Counted from the stretch's first letter, positions 9,390 through 17,403 are shown. The stretch: 32,120 nucleotides of DNA from Thiogranum sp. (GCA_030148915.1 JASBSN010000108.1:1-32120); one strand, 5' to 3'. Numbers and translations are program-made. Notes: generated by a model not told the origin, from the letters alone.

Positions 9390-11696
9390 ATGTCACACGT
9401 TTCGACAAATTCTGGCGGCACGCGCGCGTTAGCACTGGAGCGACGCAGGGCGCTATCGTCTGCCGGCAAGGCAGCGATGCAAACTGTCGGCAATAAGGCC
9501 GGGCACTCACGCACTGCAACGACCGCCAGTACCGCTCCGGCGGCGTCGACATCGCGTGCCGTGGCAGTCCAAAGTGCAGCAACGTCCAACGGCGGCGGAG
9601 CACGTGCGGCTTCACTGGCGCGTCGCAAGGCCATGTCCAGTCGTGGCAAAATCGCTCTGAGCAACCAGGATCGTACGCGTAGCGGAAACAGCCAACCGGC
9701 CGGGACGGGATCACCCGCGGCGGCTAAGCAAGCAAAAACCGGTTGTGGTTGCGGCTGTGATGGCGCCGGCAGAGCTGACGCCACAACAACGGCCTCAGCC
9801 CCCTCTGATACCGCCAACAAAGCTCGTACAACAGTCAGATCACCCCGTGCGAAGGCACGTCCGATTGCCTCCAGCACGGCAAAGAGTGCCGCGCTGGCTC
9901 GGCGCCAGGCATTGTCTTCCCGTGGCAAGGCCGGGCTGAGCCAAAACGGCATGAGTGCCGCGCAAACCGCACGTGCGAGTAATCCGAAATTATCCGGGCG
10001 CGAGCTCGCGCAATATATTCGTCAACAACGCAGTAAAAATGGTGGCGCCGGCACGAAAAAATCCTCACCGGTCGGACGTCAGCGCAATAAGCCTGCTCTC
10101 ACCACCGCCGCCGCTGCACAGGATGCGCCGTGGAAAGTCGGCGCAAGCCAGACCACGAGCGGTCAAACGGTCACCGGCACCATGGTGGGCCGGCATGAAA
10201 GTCTGACCGGTGATGAACCGAGCACCTGCCGCACCATAACCGGTACGGAATATCTGGGCGCGGATATCTTCAGCAAGTTCTGCCAAAGCGACGCGAAAGC
10301 CATAAGCGCAAAAAAAGTGGCGGTGACAAGCACCTCTCACGGCAATGCGATCAGTGGAGACCGCATGGGTCGTGCATCGAACGTGACCGGGAATGAACCA
10401 GGCACCTGCAAAAATGTCACCGGTGCCGAATATGTAAGCGCCGAGCAGGTGCAGGGTTATTGTGGCGAACTGGCCAAAAAATCCCCTCGCAAGGCCGCCA
10501 TGGCGGAAACCATGAAAGGTAAGACCGTGAGTGGCAGCGATGTAAGCCGCTCCGAGAAAGTCACTGGCGATGAATACGGTATGCGCCGTCTGCTGACCGG
10601 CACGCAGTACAGCAAACCTGAAGAGGTCGGGCGCGCACCTTCAAAAGTTGGTATCAGCGCCACCCTGCGTGGTGGCAATGTCACCGGCACCATGGTGGGT
10701 CGTCAAGAAAAGATGACGGGCGATGAGGCTGGCAGCTGCCGTAACATCACCGGCGATGATTATATCGGGCAGGAACAGTACGGCGCCTTCTGTGAGACAA
10801 CCCCGAAGCCGACCGATCGTAAAGTGAATGCCTCTCAAACTCTGAACGGGCGTACCGTGACCGGTAGTCTGGGGGGCCGTTCCTCCCAGGTGACCGGCGA
10901 TGAACCGGGCACCTGCAAGGCCGTTACCGGAACACCCTACGCAGGCAGTGAACAATATAAAGAATATTGCGAAGCGCCTCAGGGGAATGAAGCCCGTGCC
11001 CGCATGCAAAAAGCACAGACCTGGGGAAAGCCTATGACGGGACTGCAACCCGGCATCGGCGGGCATATGACAGGCGCAGCTAAAGGCGCCTGTGGGCCGG
11101 TAAGCGGAACACCCTATGTCGGTGCCGATCAGGCTGCGCAGGCGTGTCCGACCACTGCTGCCGAGCCCGGCAGCCCGGACTTCCCCCAGACCCTGGATCA
11201 GTCTCTTTGGGGACACTTCAGTGTCGAAGCGCCTTTGCACGCTTCTTACACCGACCGTGCAGCGACTCCGGTATCCGGCTCACAGTACGAGCGTGGTGGT
11301 GACATTACCGGCCCCTTTGGTATGGCGGCGGGCAAGGTGACCGGCACGGAACAGGCCCGATTCGATCGCCCCAAAGCCAATCCGGTTGAGATGATGCCAA
11401 CAGCCGAGTCTGTTCACGGCCGCGCCAAGCCCCGCATCAGCGGTGAAGGCATGGATGCGGGCGGACGTATCACCGGTGACGACTGGGATCGCGGGGACCG
11501 CGTGACCGGTACCGAAGGGCGTTCCGCAACGCGTCGCAACCCAACCCGGCGCGGCGAACCCATGAGTGCCATGCAGCCCCGTGCCGAACTGGCTCGCCCG
11601 GCAGACGTACCGGCGCCGGTCAGCAAGGTAACCGGTGGCAGCGGCAATACCGAAAAAGGTGCCCTGATCACCTATTCCGGTGGTGCTCGCGGCTAA
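9390..11696 (+). CDS. csoS2: Carboxysome assembly scaffold CsoS2
   Basis: A 768-aa, largely disordered scaffold linking Rubisco to the shell. The N-terminal third has four basic repeats of the ARxxSLARRKAMSSRGK kind (near residues 5-25, 70-90, 165-185 and 205-220), known in CsoS2 to bind Rubisco. The middle holds six repeats of about 50 residues (about 247-590), each with VTGT-like and TGDE motifs, most ending in a Cys. The C-terminal part has further VTGT motifs and ends in YSGGARG, the conserved shell-anchoring tail. It is shorter than the roughly 870 aa of the Halothiobacillus protein. Unusual is CGCGC (C119, C121, C123) between N-repeats. AGAGGCGG precedes the start. CsoS2 is often made in two lengths by -1 frameshifting; a candidate slip site is listed separately. 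Confidence 0.96.
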   Translation: MSHVSTNSGGTRALALERRRALSSAGKAAMQTVGNKAGHSRTATTASTAPAASTSRAVAVQSAATSNGGGARAASLARRKAMSSRGKIALSNQDRTRSGNSQPAGTGSPAAAKQAKTGCGCGCDGAGRADATTTASAPSDTANKARTTVRSPRAKARPIASSTAKSAALARRQALSSRGKAGLSQNGMSAAQTARASNPKLSGRELAQYIRQQRSKNGGAGTKKSSPVGRQRNKPALTTAAAAQDAPWKVGASQTTSGQTVTGTMVGRHESLTGDEPSTCRTITGTEYLGADIFSKFCQSDAKAISAKKVAVTSTSHGNAISGDRMGRASNVTGNEPGTCKNVTGAEYVSAEQVQGYCGELAKKSPRKAAMAETMKGKTVSGSDVSRSEKVTGDEYGMRRLLTGTQYSKPEEVGRAPSKVGISATLRGGNVTGTMVGRQEKMTGDEAGSCRNITGDDYIGQEQYGAFCETTPKPTDRKVNASQTLNGRTVTGSLGGRSSQVTGDEPGTCKAVTGTPYAGSEQYKEYCEAPQGNEARARMQKAQTWGKPMTGLQPGIGGHMTGAAKGACGPVSGTPYVGADQAAQACPTTAAEPGSPDFPQTLDQSLWGHFSVEAPLHASYTDRAATPVSGSQYERGGDITGPFGMAAGKVTGTEQARFDRPKANPVEMMPTAESVHGRAKPRISGEGMDAGGRITGDDWDRGDRVTGTEGRSATRRNPTRRGEPMSAMQPRAELARPADVPAPVSKVTGGSGNTEKGALITYSGGARG
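10310..10316 (+). other. Candidate -1 ribosomal frameshift site in csoS2
   Basis: The in-frame reading GCA AAA AAA GTG gives the heptamer A AAA AAA, which lets both tRNAs re-pair fully one base back. After a slip, translation runs 26 codons to a TGA at 10394-10396, giving about 335 aa. A short stem GGTG/CACC begins about five bases downstream (near 10322), and a wider pairing GCGGT/ACCGC spans 10320-10367. Programmed -1 frameshifting is known for csoS2 in Halothiobacillus, but there the short form keeps more middle repeats, so this may not be the homologous site. Confidence 0.3.
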
Positions 11697-11709
11697 CAGT
11701 AACGACGGG

Positions 11710-13227
11710 ATGAACACACGCATGCTACGCAACGCTCATCAATCACCTACGGTACGCGCCCGCTCAGCCGGTACTGCACCCCTGCGTCGTCCGGGGGCGG
11801 TGGCCGTGCGTAATCCGGGCGCCGGTCGGATGTATGCCCAGCTTGGACATCCGCTGAGCCGTGGTGATGAAAACGCGCGTTTGCTCGCCTACGAAGATGA
11901 CGTCAAACGGGCATTCGACACTATTGTGCCCGTACTGAAACGGATCTCCGCGATTCAGCACGAAGCGGATTTCGAAACCCGTGCGCAAACCCTGGCTCGG
12001 GCGGAACTTGGTTTCGAGCTGCCGGAAGCCATACTTGCCGATGCCTGGGTGGAACAGCTGGATATGCGGCGCTTGTTTGCCTGGTGTGTATTTCAGACCT
12101 ACAAGCGTTTCTGTGACGATTTTTACGGCGCGACACCCACCGGTGCCGCCGAGGAGTTTGAACGTTTTCTGCAGGACTGCGGTTTCCACAGCCTGGATAT
12201 TTCGCCCTGTGCGGATGGGCGCCTGGCGCACTTGGTACGTTATGTGTTGCGTCTCTCACCGCGCGCGGTGCGCCGCAAATCCTACGCGGGTGCCATGTTC
12301 GATGTGGAAGACAGCGTGCAGAAATGGACGGAAATCGAATTGATGCGTCATCGTGAAGGCAAGCCGAATGCAGCCGACGCGCCGACGCGCTATCTGAAAA
12401 TGGCCGTTTACCACTTCAGCTCCACCCATCCGCAAAGCGAAGGCTGTGCGGCGCATGGATCGGATACACAAAAGGCCGCGGCCGCCGCGCTGGAACGTTT
12501 GTACAGCTTCCGCAGGGCGATTGAAAATGGGTTTTGTTGTGGCGCATCGATCGATCTGTTGCTAATCGGGGTCGATACCGATACAGATGCCATACGGGTG
12601 CATATACCGGACATCCGGGGCGAAATGGCACTGGAGCGGTATGTTGATACGCAGACAATTTATGCGCAGACCACGCGCCTGCAGGCCACGGATGCGCAAC
12701 GCGCCATTATGGAGGCGATCCGGGAATGCAGTAATGATGTCGCGCCTGGCATGGCGGAACTTGTCACCCGTCTGATCGAAAACAATTTCTCTCAGATCGA
12801 TTACGTGATGAACAAGCATGGCGAGCATTACCCGGATATTGGCCACGCGGAACGTTTCATTGGCGCCGGCGTGGGCTTTGAGGATATTCAGCTTCGCAAC
12901 CTGATGTATTTCGCATATCTCGATACCGTCGAGGAAGGCGCCGCGGATATGGATGTCGGTATCCGGATTTTCACCGGCCTGAACGTCACTCACGGCTTAC
13001 CGGTACCTATTGTGGTGCGCTTCGATTACCACGGTCAGGTACCCGGATCGCGCGACCGCGCACGACAACGCTGCGCGCGTGTAGCCCAGGCAATCACCGA
13101 GCGTTATGCAGAGCTGTTTAGCAAGGGTCTGCTTCATGTGCTGCAGGTCGCCCGCGATTGCGATACCAGCCAGCCGATCGAGATATTTGCCTGCACGGTC
13201 AATCCCGTCTTGGCAGGAGGTCATTAA
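11710..13227 (+). CDS. csoSCA: Carboxysomal carbonic anhydrase CsoSCA (CsoS3)
   Basis: A 505-aa shell-associated carbonic anhydrase that turns bicarbonate into CO2 for Rubisco inside the carboxysome. Active-site residues are visible with the known spacing: C167, D169 and R171 in SPCADGRLAH, H235 in VYHFSSTHP, and C246 eleven residues later (zinc ligands C167, H235, C246; D169/R171 the catalytic dyad). The first 80 residues are basic and poorly ordered, as in the family, where this part tethers the enzyme to Rubisco. The ATG at 11710 is preferred to an upstream in-frame GTG at 11680 that would overlap csoS2. The C-terminal domain keeps the fold but not a second zinc site, as is usual. Confidence 0.96.
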   Translation: MNTRMLRNAHQSPTVRARSAGTAPLRRPGAVAVRNPGAGRMYAQLGHPLSRGDENARLLAYEDDVKRAFDTIVPVLKRISAIQHEADFETRAQTLARAELGFELPEAILADAWVEQLDMRRLFAWCVFQTYKRFCDDFYGATPTGAAEEFERFLQDCGFHSLDISPCADGRLAHLVRYVLRLSPRAVRRKSYAGAMFDVEDSVQKWTEIELMRHREGKPNAADAPTRYLKMAVYHFSSTHPQSEGCAAHGSDTQKAAAAALERLYSFRRAIENGFCCGASIDLLLIGVDTDTDAIRVHIPDIRGEMALERYVDTQTIYAQTTRLQATDAQRAIMEAIRECSNDVAPGMAELVTRLIENNFSQIDYVMNKHGEHYPDIGHAERFIGAGVGFEDIQLRNLMYFAYLDTVEEGAADMDVGIRIFTGLNVTHGLPVPIVVRFDYHGQVPGSRDRARQRCARVAQAITERYAELFSKGLLHVLQVARDCDTSQPIEIFACTVNPVLAGGH

Positions 13228-13497
13228 ATGAAAATTTGCCAGGTCGAGCGCCCATTGGTTGCAACGAATCGCATCGCCGGAATGGAGCACAAGCATTTGC
13301 AAGTCGTACGTGATGGCACCATACAGCAGGTTGCCGTTGACGCGGTAGGCTGCAAGCCGGGCGACTGGGTGATTTGTGTCGGCAGTTCAGCCGCGCGCGA
13401 AGCGGCGGGCAGCAAGGAATATCCGAGCGATCTGACTATTGTCGGCATTATAGACCGCTGGCCGCCGGACGGCGCAACTGAAAGCGGTGCCGCCTGA
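13228..13497 (+). CDS. csoS4A: Carboxysome shell vertex protein CsoS4A (BMV pentamer)
   Basis: An 89-aa protein of the EutN/CcmL/CsoS4 family that forms pentamers closing the vertices of the shell. It starts with MKICQVERPLVATNRI and has the family's GDWVICVGSSAAREAAG near the middle. AGGAGG precedes the ATG, which directly follows the csoSCA stop. Its own stop overlaps the csoS4B start (TGATG), so translation is probably coupled. Shell vertices need few copies. Confidence 0.96.
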   Translation: MKICQVERPLVATNRIAGMEHKHLQVVRDGTIQQVAVDAVGCKPGDWVICVGSSAAREAAGSKEYPSDLTIVGIIDRWPPDGATESGAA

Positions 13498-13757
13498 TGG
13501 AAATCCTGCAGGTCGAATCGTCACTGATTTGTACCAGCCGGATTGCCGGTCTGGAAAAAATGAGTTTGCGGGTATTGCGCTCGCAAGGCGGTAAACGCCA
13601 AGTGGCGGTCGACCCAATAGGCGCACGCCCGGGCAACTGGGTGTATACGGTCAGCGGCTCGGCGGCACGCTACGCGGCAGGTAATTTTGCAGTACTCACC
13701 GATCTAACCATCGGTGGAATTATCGATAACTGGGAACCGGATACGCCGGCATCATGA
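13497..13757 (+). CDS. csoS4B: Carboxysome shell vertex protein CsoS4B (BMV pentamer)
   Basis: An 86-aa paralog of CsoS4A, with MEILQVESSLICTSRI and GNWVYTVSGSAARYAAG aligning to the same positions. The two vertex proteins are both present in nearly all alpha-carboxysome operons. It overlaps csoS4A by one base and has no strong ribosome site of its own beyond the end of that gene, which suggests coupled translation. A gap of 60 bases separates it from the first csoS1. Confidence 0.96.
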   Translation: MEILQVESSLICTSRIAGLEKMSLRVLRSQGGKRQVAVDPIGARPGNWVYTVSGSAARYAAGNFAVLTDLTIGGIIDNWEPDTPAS

Positions 13758-13817
13758 GCATCACGCGACCGGTACCACGGAATTTTGTAACTGACACAAT
13801 CAACTGGAGACACAAAG

Positions 13818-14129
13818 ATGGCAAATGAAAGTTACGGCATCGCACTGGGTATGATCGAAACGCGCGGTCTGGTCCCCGCCATCGAAGCGGCGGACGCCAT
13901 GACCAAAGCGGCAGAGGTACGGCTGATCAGCCGCGATTTTGTGGGTGGCGGCTATGTCACCGTCATGGTCCGTGGCGAAACCGGCGCCGTGAATGCCGCC
14001 GTTCGTGCCGGCGCCGATGCCTGTGAACGCGTAGGCGATGGACTGGTCGCTGCACACATTATCGCGCGCCCACATAAAGAAGTTGAGCCGGTGCTCGACG
14101 GTAGTTTTGGGTCTGCAAAGGTTTCCTAA
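13818..14129 (+). CDS. csoS1: Carboxysome shell hexamer protein CsoS1, copy 1
   Basis: A 103-aa single BMC-domain protein that forms the hexamers tiling the shell facets. Seen: [20 protein letters not shown], the pore loop FVGGGYV, and the conserved [20 protein letters not shown]. It has a short C-terminal extension (LDGSFGSAKVS) past the usual end. CTGGAGACA precedes the ATG. It is the most diverged of the three copies at the DNA level, using different synonymous codons, and has I-S-R-D before the pore where the others have I-A/G-R-E. Confidence 0.96.
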   Translation: MANESYGIALGMIETRGLVPAIEAADAMTKAAEVRLISRDFVGGGYVTVMVRGETGAVNAAVRAGADACERVGDGLVAAHIIARPHKEVEPVLDGSFGSAKVS

Positions 14130-14171
14130 CTATCGCGATTAACTACATTATTTAACGTTGGAGACAAGACA

Positions 14172-14462
14172 ATGGCAAATGAAAATTACGGTATTGCCCT
14201 GGGTATGATCGAAACGCGCGGCCTGGTGCCTGCTATCGAAGCGGCCGACGCCATGACCAAGGCGGCTGAAGTCCGCCTGATCGCTCGTGAATTCGTCGGC
14301 GGTGGTTATGTTACCGTGCTGGTCCGTGGTGAAACCGGTGCAGTGAATGCGGCGGTTCGCGCCGGCGCCGACGCCTGTGAACGCGTGGGCGACGGTTTGG
14401 TTGCCGCGCACATCATCGCGCGTCCGCACAAAGAGGTTGAACCGGTACTTGGTACCAAGTAA
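14172..14462 (+). CDS. csoS1: Carboxysome shell hexamer protein CsoS1, copy 2
   Basis: A 96-aa BMC-domain hexamer protein, the minimal form of the three and the closest in length to CsoS1A/C of Halothiobacillus (98 aa). It carries the same pore loop FVGGGYV and ends shortly after the domain (VEPVLGTK). TTGGAGACAAGACA precedes the ATG, and nearly the same leader comes before copy 3. It starts 42 bases after copy 1. Shell facets need thousands of copies, which fits having several genes. Confidence 0.96.
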   Translation: MANENYGIALGMIETRGLVPAIEAADAMTKAAEVRLIAREFVGGGYVTVLVRGETGAVNAAVRAGADACERVGDGLVAAHIIARPHKEVEPVLGTK

Positions 14463-14466
14463 ATCG

Positions 14467-14492
14467 CGGCGCTTGCTCGCCGTCACCGTGAC
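14467..14492 (+). other. Hairpins between csoS1 copies 2 and 3
   Basis: CGGCG (14467-14471) pairs with CGCCG (14478-14482) across a six-base loop, and GTCACCGTGAC (14482-14492) is a second dyad. There is no T-run, so it is not a standard terminator. It could be a processing or stabilising element that sets the ratio of shell proteins. Confidence 0.35.
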
Positions 14493-14524
14493 TGAATATT
14501 TCTGGAACGTTGGGAGATAAGACA

Positions 14525-14839
14525 ATGGCAAATGAAAATTACGGTATTGCCCTGGGTATGATCGAAACGCGCGGCCTGGTGCCTGCTATCGAAGCGGCCG
14601 ATGCCATGACCAAGGCGGCTGAAGTCCGCCTCATCGGTCGTGAATTTGTCGGCGGTGGTTATGTCACCGTGCTGGTCCGTGGTGAAACCGGTGCTGTGAA
14701 TGCGGCGGTTCGTGCCGGCGCCGACGCCTGTGAACGCGTCGGCGACGGTCTGGTTGCCGCGCACATCATCGCCCGTCCGCACAAAGAAGTTGAACCGGTT
14801 CTGCCGGCGGCCAGCGCCGATAAATCCGCTGCGGCTTAA
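14525..14839 (+). CDS. csoS1: Carboxysome shell hexamer protein CsoS1, copy 3 (extended C terminus)
   Basis: A 104-aa BMC-domain hexamer protein. The ATG at 14525 is chosen because GGGAGATAAGACA precedes it and the N terminus then matches the other copies; an upstream in-frame ATG at 14510 would add five residues. The domain differs from copy 2 by one residue (G for A before the pore), then it has an 11-residue tail, [12 protein letters not shown] longer tail is the mark of CsoS1B in Halothiobacillus. DNA identity with copy 2 is about 96 percent over the shared part, by eye. Confidence 0.95.
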   Translation: MANENYGIALGMIETRGLVPAIEAADAMTKAAEVRLIGREFVGGGYVTVLVRGETGAVNAAVRAGADACERVGDGLVAAHIIARPHKEVEPVLPAASADKSAAA

Positions 14840-14868
14840 GTTTGCCCATCGGTTTGGTAAATACTGAT

Positions 14869-15339
14869 ATGTTAGCGGTAAAATCCGATCAGAAAATTCT
14901 GGGTTTTCTGGGCAGAGCCCTGAGTCTGGAACTTTCAGCGGTTCAGCAGTACAGCACTCAGGCTCGGCTGGTGGCATCCTGGGGCCTGTCTGAAGCGGCC
15001 GCCAATTTGCGTAAAGAAGCTCAGGAAGAGCTTGCGCATGCCGATCGGATTATTGAACGCATGCTGGCAATGGGTGTGGCGCCGGGCGCCTCCCAGTTAC
15101 GTCCGGTCAGAATCGGCGGCGATCTCTCGGCATTACTGTTGATAAATCAGCAGCTTGAGCAAGATGCCATCGGACTGTATCAGGCCGCCGTGCGTCACTG
15201 TGCCGCGGCGGCCGACCATGACAGTCGGATGTTTTTTCAGGAGCTGCTGCAGGAAGAACAGGAACATCTGGCGGAGCTGAACGCCTGGCTGGCGCGTCTA
15301 CAGCAGGTGCCGGACCGACAAATGGACACCAGTCGATAA
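14869..15339 (+). CDS. Bacterioferritin-like protein of the carboxysome operon
   Basis: A 156-aa four-helix ferritin-like protein. Ligands for a di-iron centre are visible in order: E in LSLELSAVQQY, E and H in EELAHA, E in QQLEQDAIGLY, and E and H in EEQEHL. This is the ferroxidase pattern of bacterioferritin and DPS-like proteins. A bfr-like gene follows the shell genes in many alpha-carboxysome operons, but its role there is not settled. The ATG at 14869 is preferred to a TTG at 14842, although its ribosome site is weak. The bacterioferritin haem-ligand Met is not obvious. Confidence 0.88.
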   Translation: MLAVKSDQKILGFLGRALSLELSAVQQYSTQARLVASWGLSEAAANLRKEAQEELAHADRIIERMLAMGVAPGASQLRPVRIGGDLSALLLINQQLEQDAIGLYQAAVRHCAAAADHDSRMFFQELLQEEQEHLAELNAWLARLQQVPDRQMDTSR

Positions 15340-15378
15340 CTCTCGCTGGAATCCTCAAAACAGGATTAGGACCAGATC

Positions 15379-16008
15379 ATGCCCGTCATAGCCTTGGTCG
15401 GTAACAAAGGAGGGGCAGGAAAAACAACGCTGTGTATCAATCTGGCGAGCGGCTTGCTACGGCGTGGCAGCACGATCTTGCTGGACACGGATCCGCAACG
15501 CTCGTCATTGCAGTGGCGCGATATTTCCGATGCGAGCGATCTGGTTGCCGTGGTCGATGCCGTCGATGATGTGAAAGCGGCCGTCAGCCAGTACCAAAAC
15601 CGGTGTGAGTGGATGGTTATTGATTGCCCACCCTCGGTACACTCGGAGCAGACGCGTCAGGCCTTGAGCTGTAGCGACATTGCCCTTATTCCTGTATTGC
15701 CGTCGCCACTGGATTTATGGGCCAGCATACACGTCGAACGCACACTGGATTGGGCCCGGTCGGTGAATCCGGGCATCAAGGCCCTACTCGTGGTCAATCA
15801 GCTTGAGCCGAGAACCCGGTTATCGCGATTGATGCACGATGCGCTTGCGGAAATTGCCTTACCGGTGGCGACTACCGCCATCGTCAGGCGCGTGGCTTAC
15901 CGCAATGCGATGTTGCACGGTTGCAGTGTCCTCGATAGAGGCGCCGAGGCGCGTAGCGCAGCTGAAGAAATCAAAAACCTGACTGACGAAGTGGTGAAAC
16001 AACTATGA
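15379..16008 (+). CDS. mcdA: ParA/MinD-type ATPase, carboxysome positioning protein McdA
   Basis: A 209-aa ParA-family ATPase that binds the nucleoid and, with McdB, spreads carboxysomes evenly in the cell. Seen: a deviant Walker A KGGAGKTT with the signature lysine, LLDTDPQRSSLQW (A' motif) and WMVIDCPPSV (Walker B). It is the short, orphan type without a DNA-binding domain. TTAGGACC lies before the ATG. Its stop overlaps the start of the small McdB gene (ATGA), and that pairing inside a cso operon is why McdA is called rather than a plasmid ParA. Confidence 0.92.
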   Translation: MPVIALVGNKGGAGKTTLCINLASGLLRRGSTILLDTDPQRSSLQWRDISDASDLVAVVDAVDDVKAAVSQYQNRCEWMVIDCPPSVHSEQTRQALSCSDIALIPVLPSPLDLWASIHVERTLDWARSVNPGIKALLVVNQLEPRTRLSRLMHDALAEIALPVATTAIVRRVAYRNAMLHGCSVLDRGAEARSAAEEIKNLTDEVVKQL

Positions 16009-16235
16009 CCAGCAAAAACAAAACCGGTGACCAACTGGTTGCCTCGATGCGCAAAAGTAAAACCGGTAGCGTGGCCCGCAAAACCGCCGCGGCAGCGCTC
16101 CCGGACAAACCGGCCGCGGTCAAACCGGCCCGGAAAGCGCCTGCATCGAGCGCCAGCGCTGCAAAGAAACGTCAGGGGGACGGTGCCCGCTCGCCGGATA
16201 CTTGCCACCTGGGGGGCCGTGTCTGGCCGGACTAA
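16005..16235 (+). CDS. mcdB: Carboxysome positioning adaptor McdB (alpha type)
   Basis: A 76-aa, basic, Ala/Lys-rich and apparently disordered protein ending in GGRVWPD. Alpha-type McdB proteins are small, disordered, sit directly after mcdA, and carry a conserved Trp near the C terminus, all of which is seen here. McdB links the carboxysome to McdA and stimulates its ATPase. It overlaps mcdA by four bases. Sequence similarity across McdBs is low, so the call depends on context and the C-terminal motif. Confidence 0.85.
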   Translation: MTSKNKTGDQLVASMRKSKTGSVARKTAAAALPDKPAAVKPARKAPASSASAAKKRQGDGARSPDTCHLGGRVWPD

Positions 16236-16308
16236 TTCCGGCGTGGGTCACGTTTCAAGTTGTAGTGAACTGATCACCGACCCGCTTACACAATGAAAGG
16301 AGAGTGCG

Positions 16309-17376
16309 ATGCCGCCGCCATTCAGAGAACCGGGCTACACACCACCCTCAGCGATGCCGGATTATCTGATCCGTTATGCCACGCTGAGACAATTACAAAT
16401 CTTCGAAGCCAGTGCGCGCCTGTGCAGTTTTTCTCGTGCCGCCGAGGAATTATTCGTAACCCAGCCCACGGTATCCATGCAGATCAAAAAGCTTTCCGAT
16501 GCTCTGGGCTTGCCCCTGTTCGAACAAGTCGGCCGCAACGTACGCCCCACCGAAATCGGTAATGAGCTGTACCAATCCTGCCGCAAGATTTTTGCCAATC
16601 TGGCAAATCTGGAAATGAAAATTTCCGACCATAAAGGTTTGAAACGCGGACGTCTGCGGCTTGGTGTCGTCACCACTGCCAAATATTTCGTACCCGAGAT
16701 CCTGGGCGAGTTCTGCCGCCTGTATCCGGGCATTGATGTGGCACTGAAAGTCTCCAATCGTGATCGCATTATCGAACGGCTAAATGCCTATGAAGATGAT
16801 TTGTATATCATGGGTCAGGCGCCGGAAGACGGGCTGGAAATCGAGTCCTATCCTTTTGCACCCAATCCGCTGGTGTTAATGGCGCCGCGGGATCATCCGC
16901 TGGTAGGTGAAAAGAATATTCCGTTAAAGCGTATTGTCGAAGAACCGTTGATTTTGCGCGAACCGGGTTCCGGCATCCGCGACACTACGCAGCGCATGTT
17001 TGAAAGTCACGGTTTGCGGCCAAAAGTCCGTATGGAACTGGGTAGTAACGAGGCCATTAAGCATGCCGTCGTGGGCGGCCTGGGCGTGGCCATATTGTCC
17101 TTGCATACCTTGTCTCTGGAAGGACCGAATGGGGCGGTGGCGCTGCTGGATGTGGAAAACTTCCCTATTATGCGCCAATGGTATCTGGTCTATCCAAAGG
17201 GCAAGGAACTATCGCTGGTCGCCGAGACGTTTTTGCAGTTCTCCCTGGATGTCGAGCCCCGTATGCGCGAAAAAATGAAATCCCTGTGGCCGGAAATGTC
17301 CGCTGCCTTGTCCGCCGCTGAGCCCTCCGGGAAAGTATTGCCAAAGCAGAAAGCAAGCAGCCAAACCGGACAGTGA
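16309..17376 (+). CDS. cbbR: LysR-type regulator CbbR
   Basis: A 355-aa LysR-family activator. The N-terminal winged helix (about 22-80) has TLRQLQIFEASARLCSFSRA and QPTVSMQIKKL. A ligand-binding domain follows, with GVVTTAKYFVPEILGEF, which is highly characteristic of CbbR. CbbR switches on Calvin-cycle and carboxysome genes in response to metabolites such as RuBP or NADPH. AAAGGAGA precedes the ATG at 16309; a later ATG at 16354 would drop 15 residues. It is co-directional at the 3' end of the operon, while in many autotrophs it is divergent at the 5' end. It could also serve the divergent csoS1D/dab promoters 1.2 kb away. Confidence 0.9.
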   Translation: MPPPFREPGYTPPSAMPDYLIRYATLRQLQIFEASARLCSFSRAAEELFVTQPTVSMQIKKLSDALGLPLFEQVGRNVRPTEIGNELYQSCRKIFANLANLEMKISDHKGLKRGRLRLGVVTTAKYFVPEILGEFCRLYPGIDVALKVSNRDRIIERLNAYEDDLYIMGQAPEDGLEIESYPFAPNPLVLMAPRDHPLVGEKNIPLKRIVEEPLILREPGSGIRDTTQRMFESHGLRPKVRMELGSNEAIKHAVVGGLGVAILSLHTLSLEGPNGAVALLDVENFPIMRQWYLVYPKGKELSLVAETFLQFSLDVEPRMREKMKSLWPEMSAALSAAEPSGKVLPKQKASSQTGQ

Positions 17377-17389
17377 AAGCAGATGACCG

Positions 17390-17403
17390 GCTCGATAACG
17401 AGC
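17390..17403 (+). terminator. Hairpin between convergent cbbR and NUDIX genes
   Basis: GCTCG-ATAA-CGAGC is a perfect five-base stem in the 36-base gap between two convergent genes. AGCA and TGCT further out could extend it with a bulge. There is no T-run on either side, so it is at most a weak or bidirectional terminator. Confidence 0.35.

Noticed and set aside
10130-11140. Regularly spaced repeats, as of a CRISPR array
   Set aside because: The repeats are about 150 bases, diverged, in frame, and code for the middle repeats of CsoS2.
15379-16235. Plasmid or chromosome partition pair (ParA/ParB)
   Set aside because: The partner is a small disordered protein ending in RVWPD, not a ParB, and the pair lies inside the carboxysome operon; McdA/McdB fits better.
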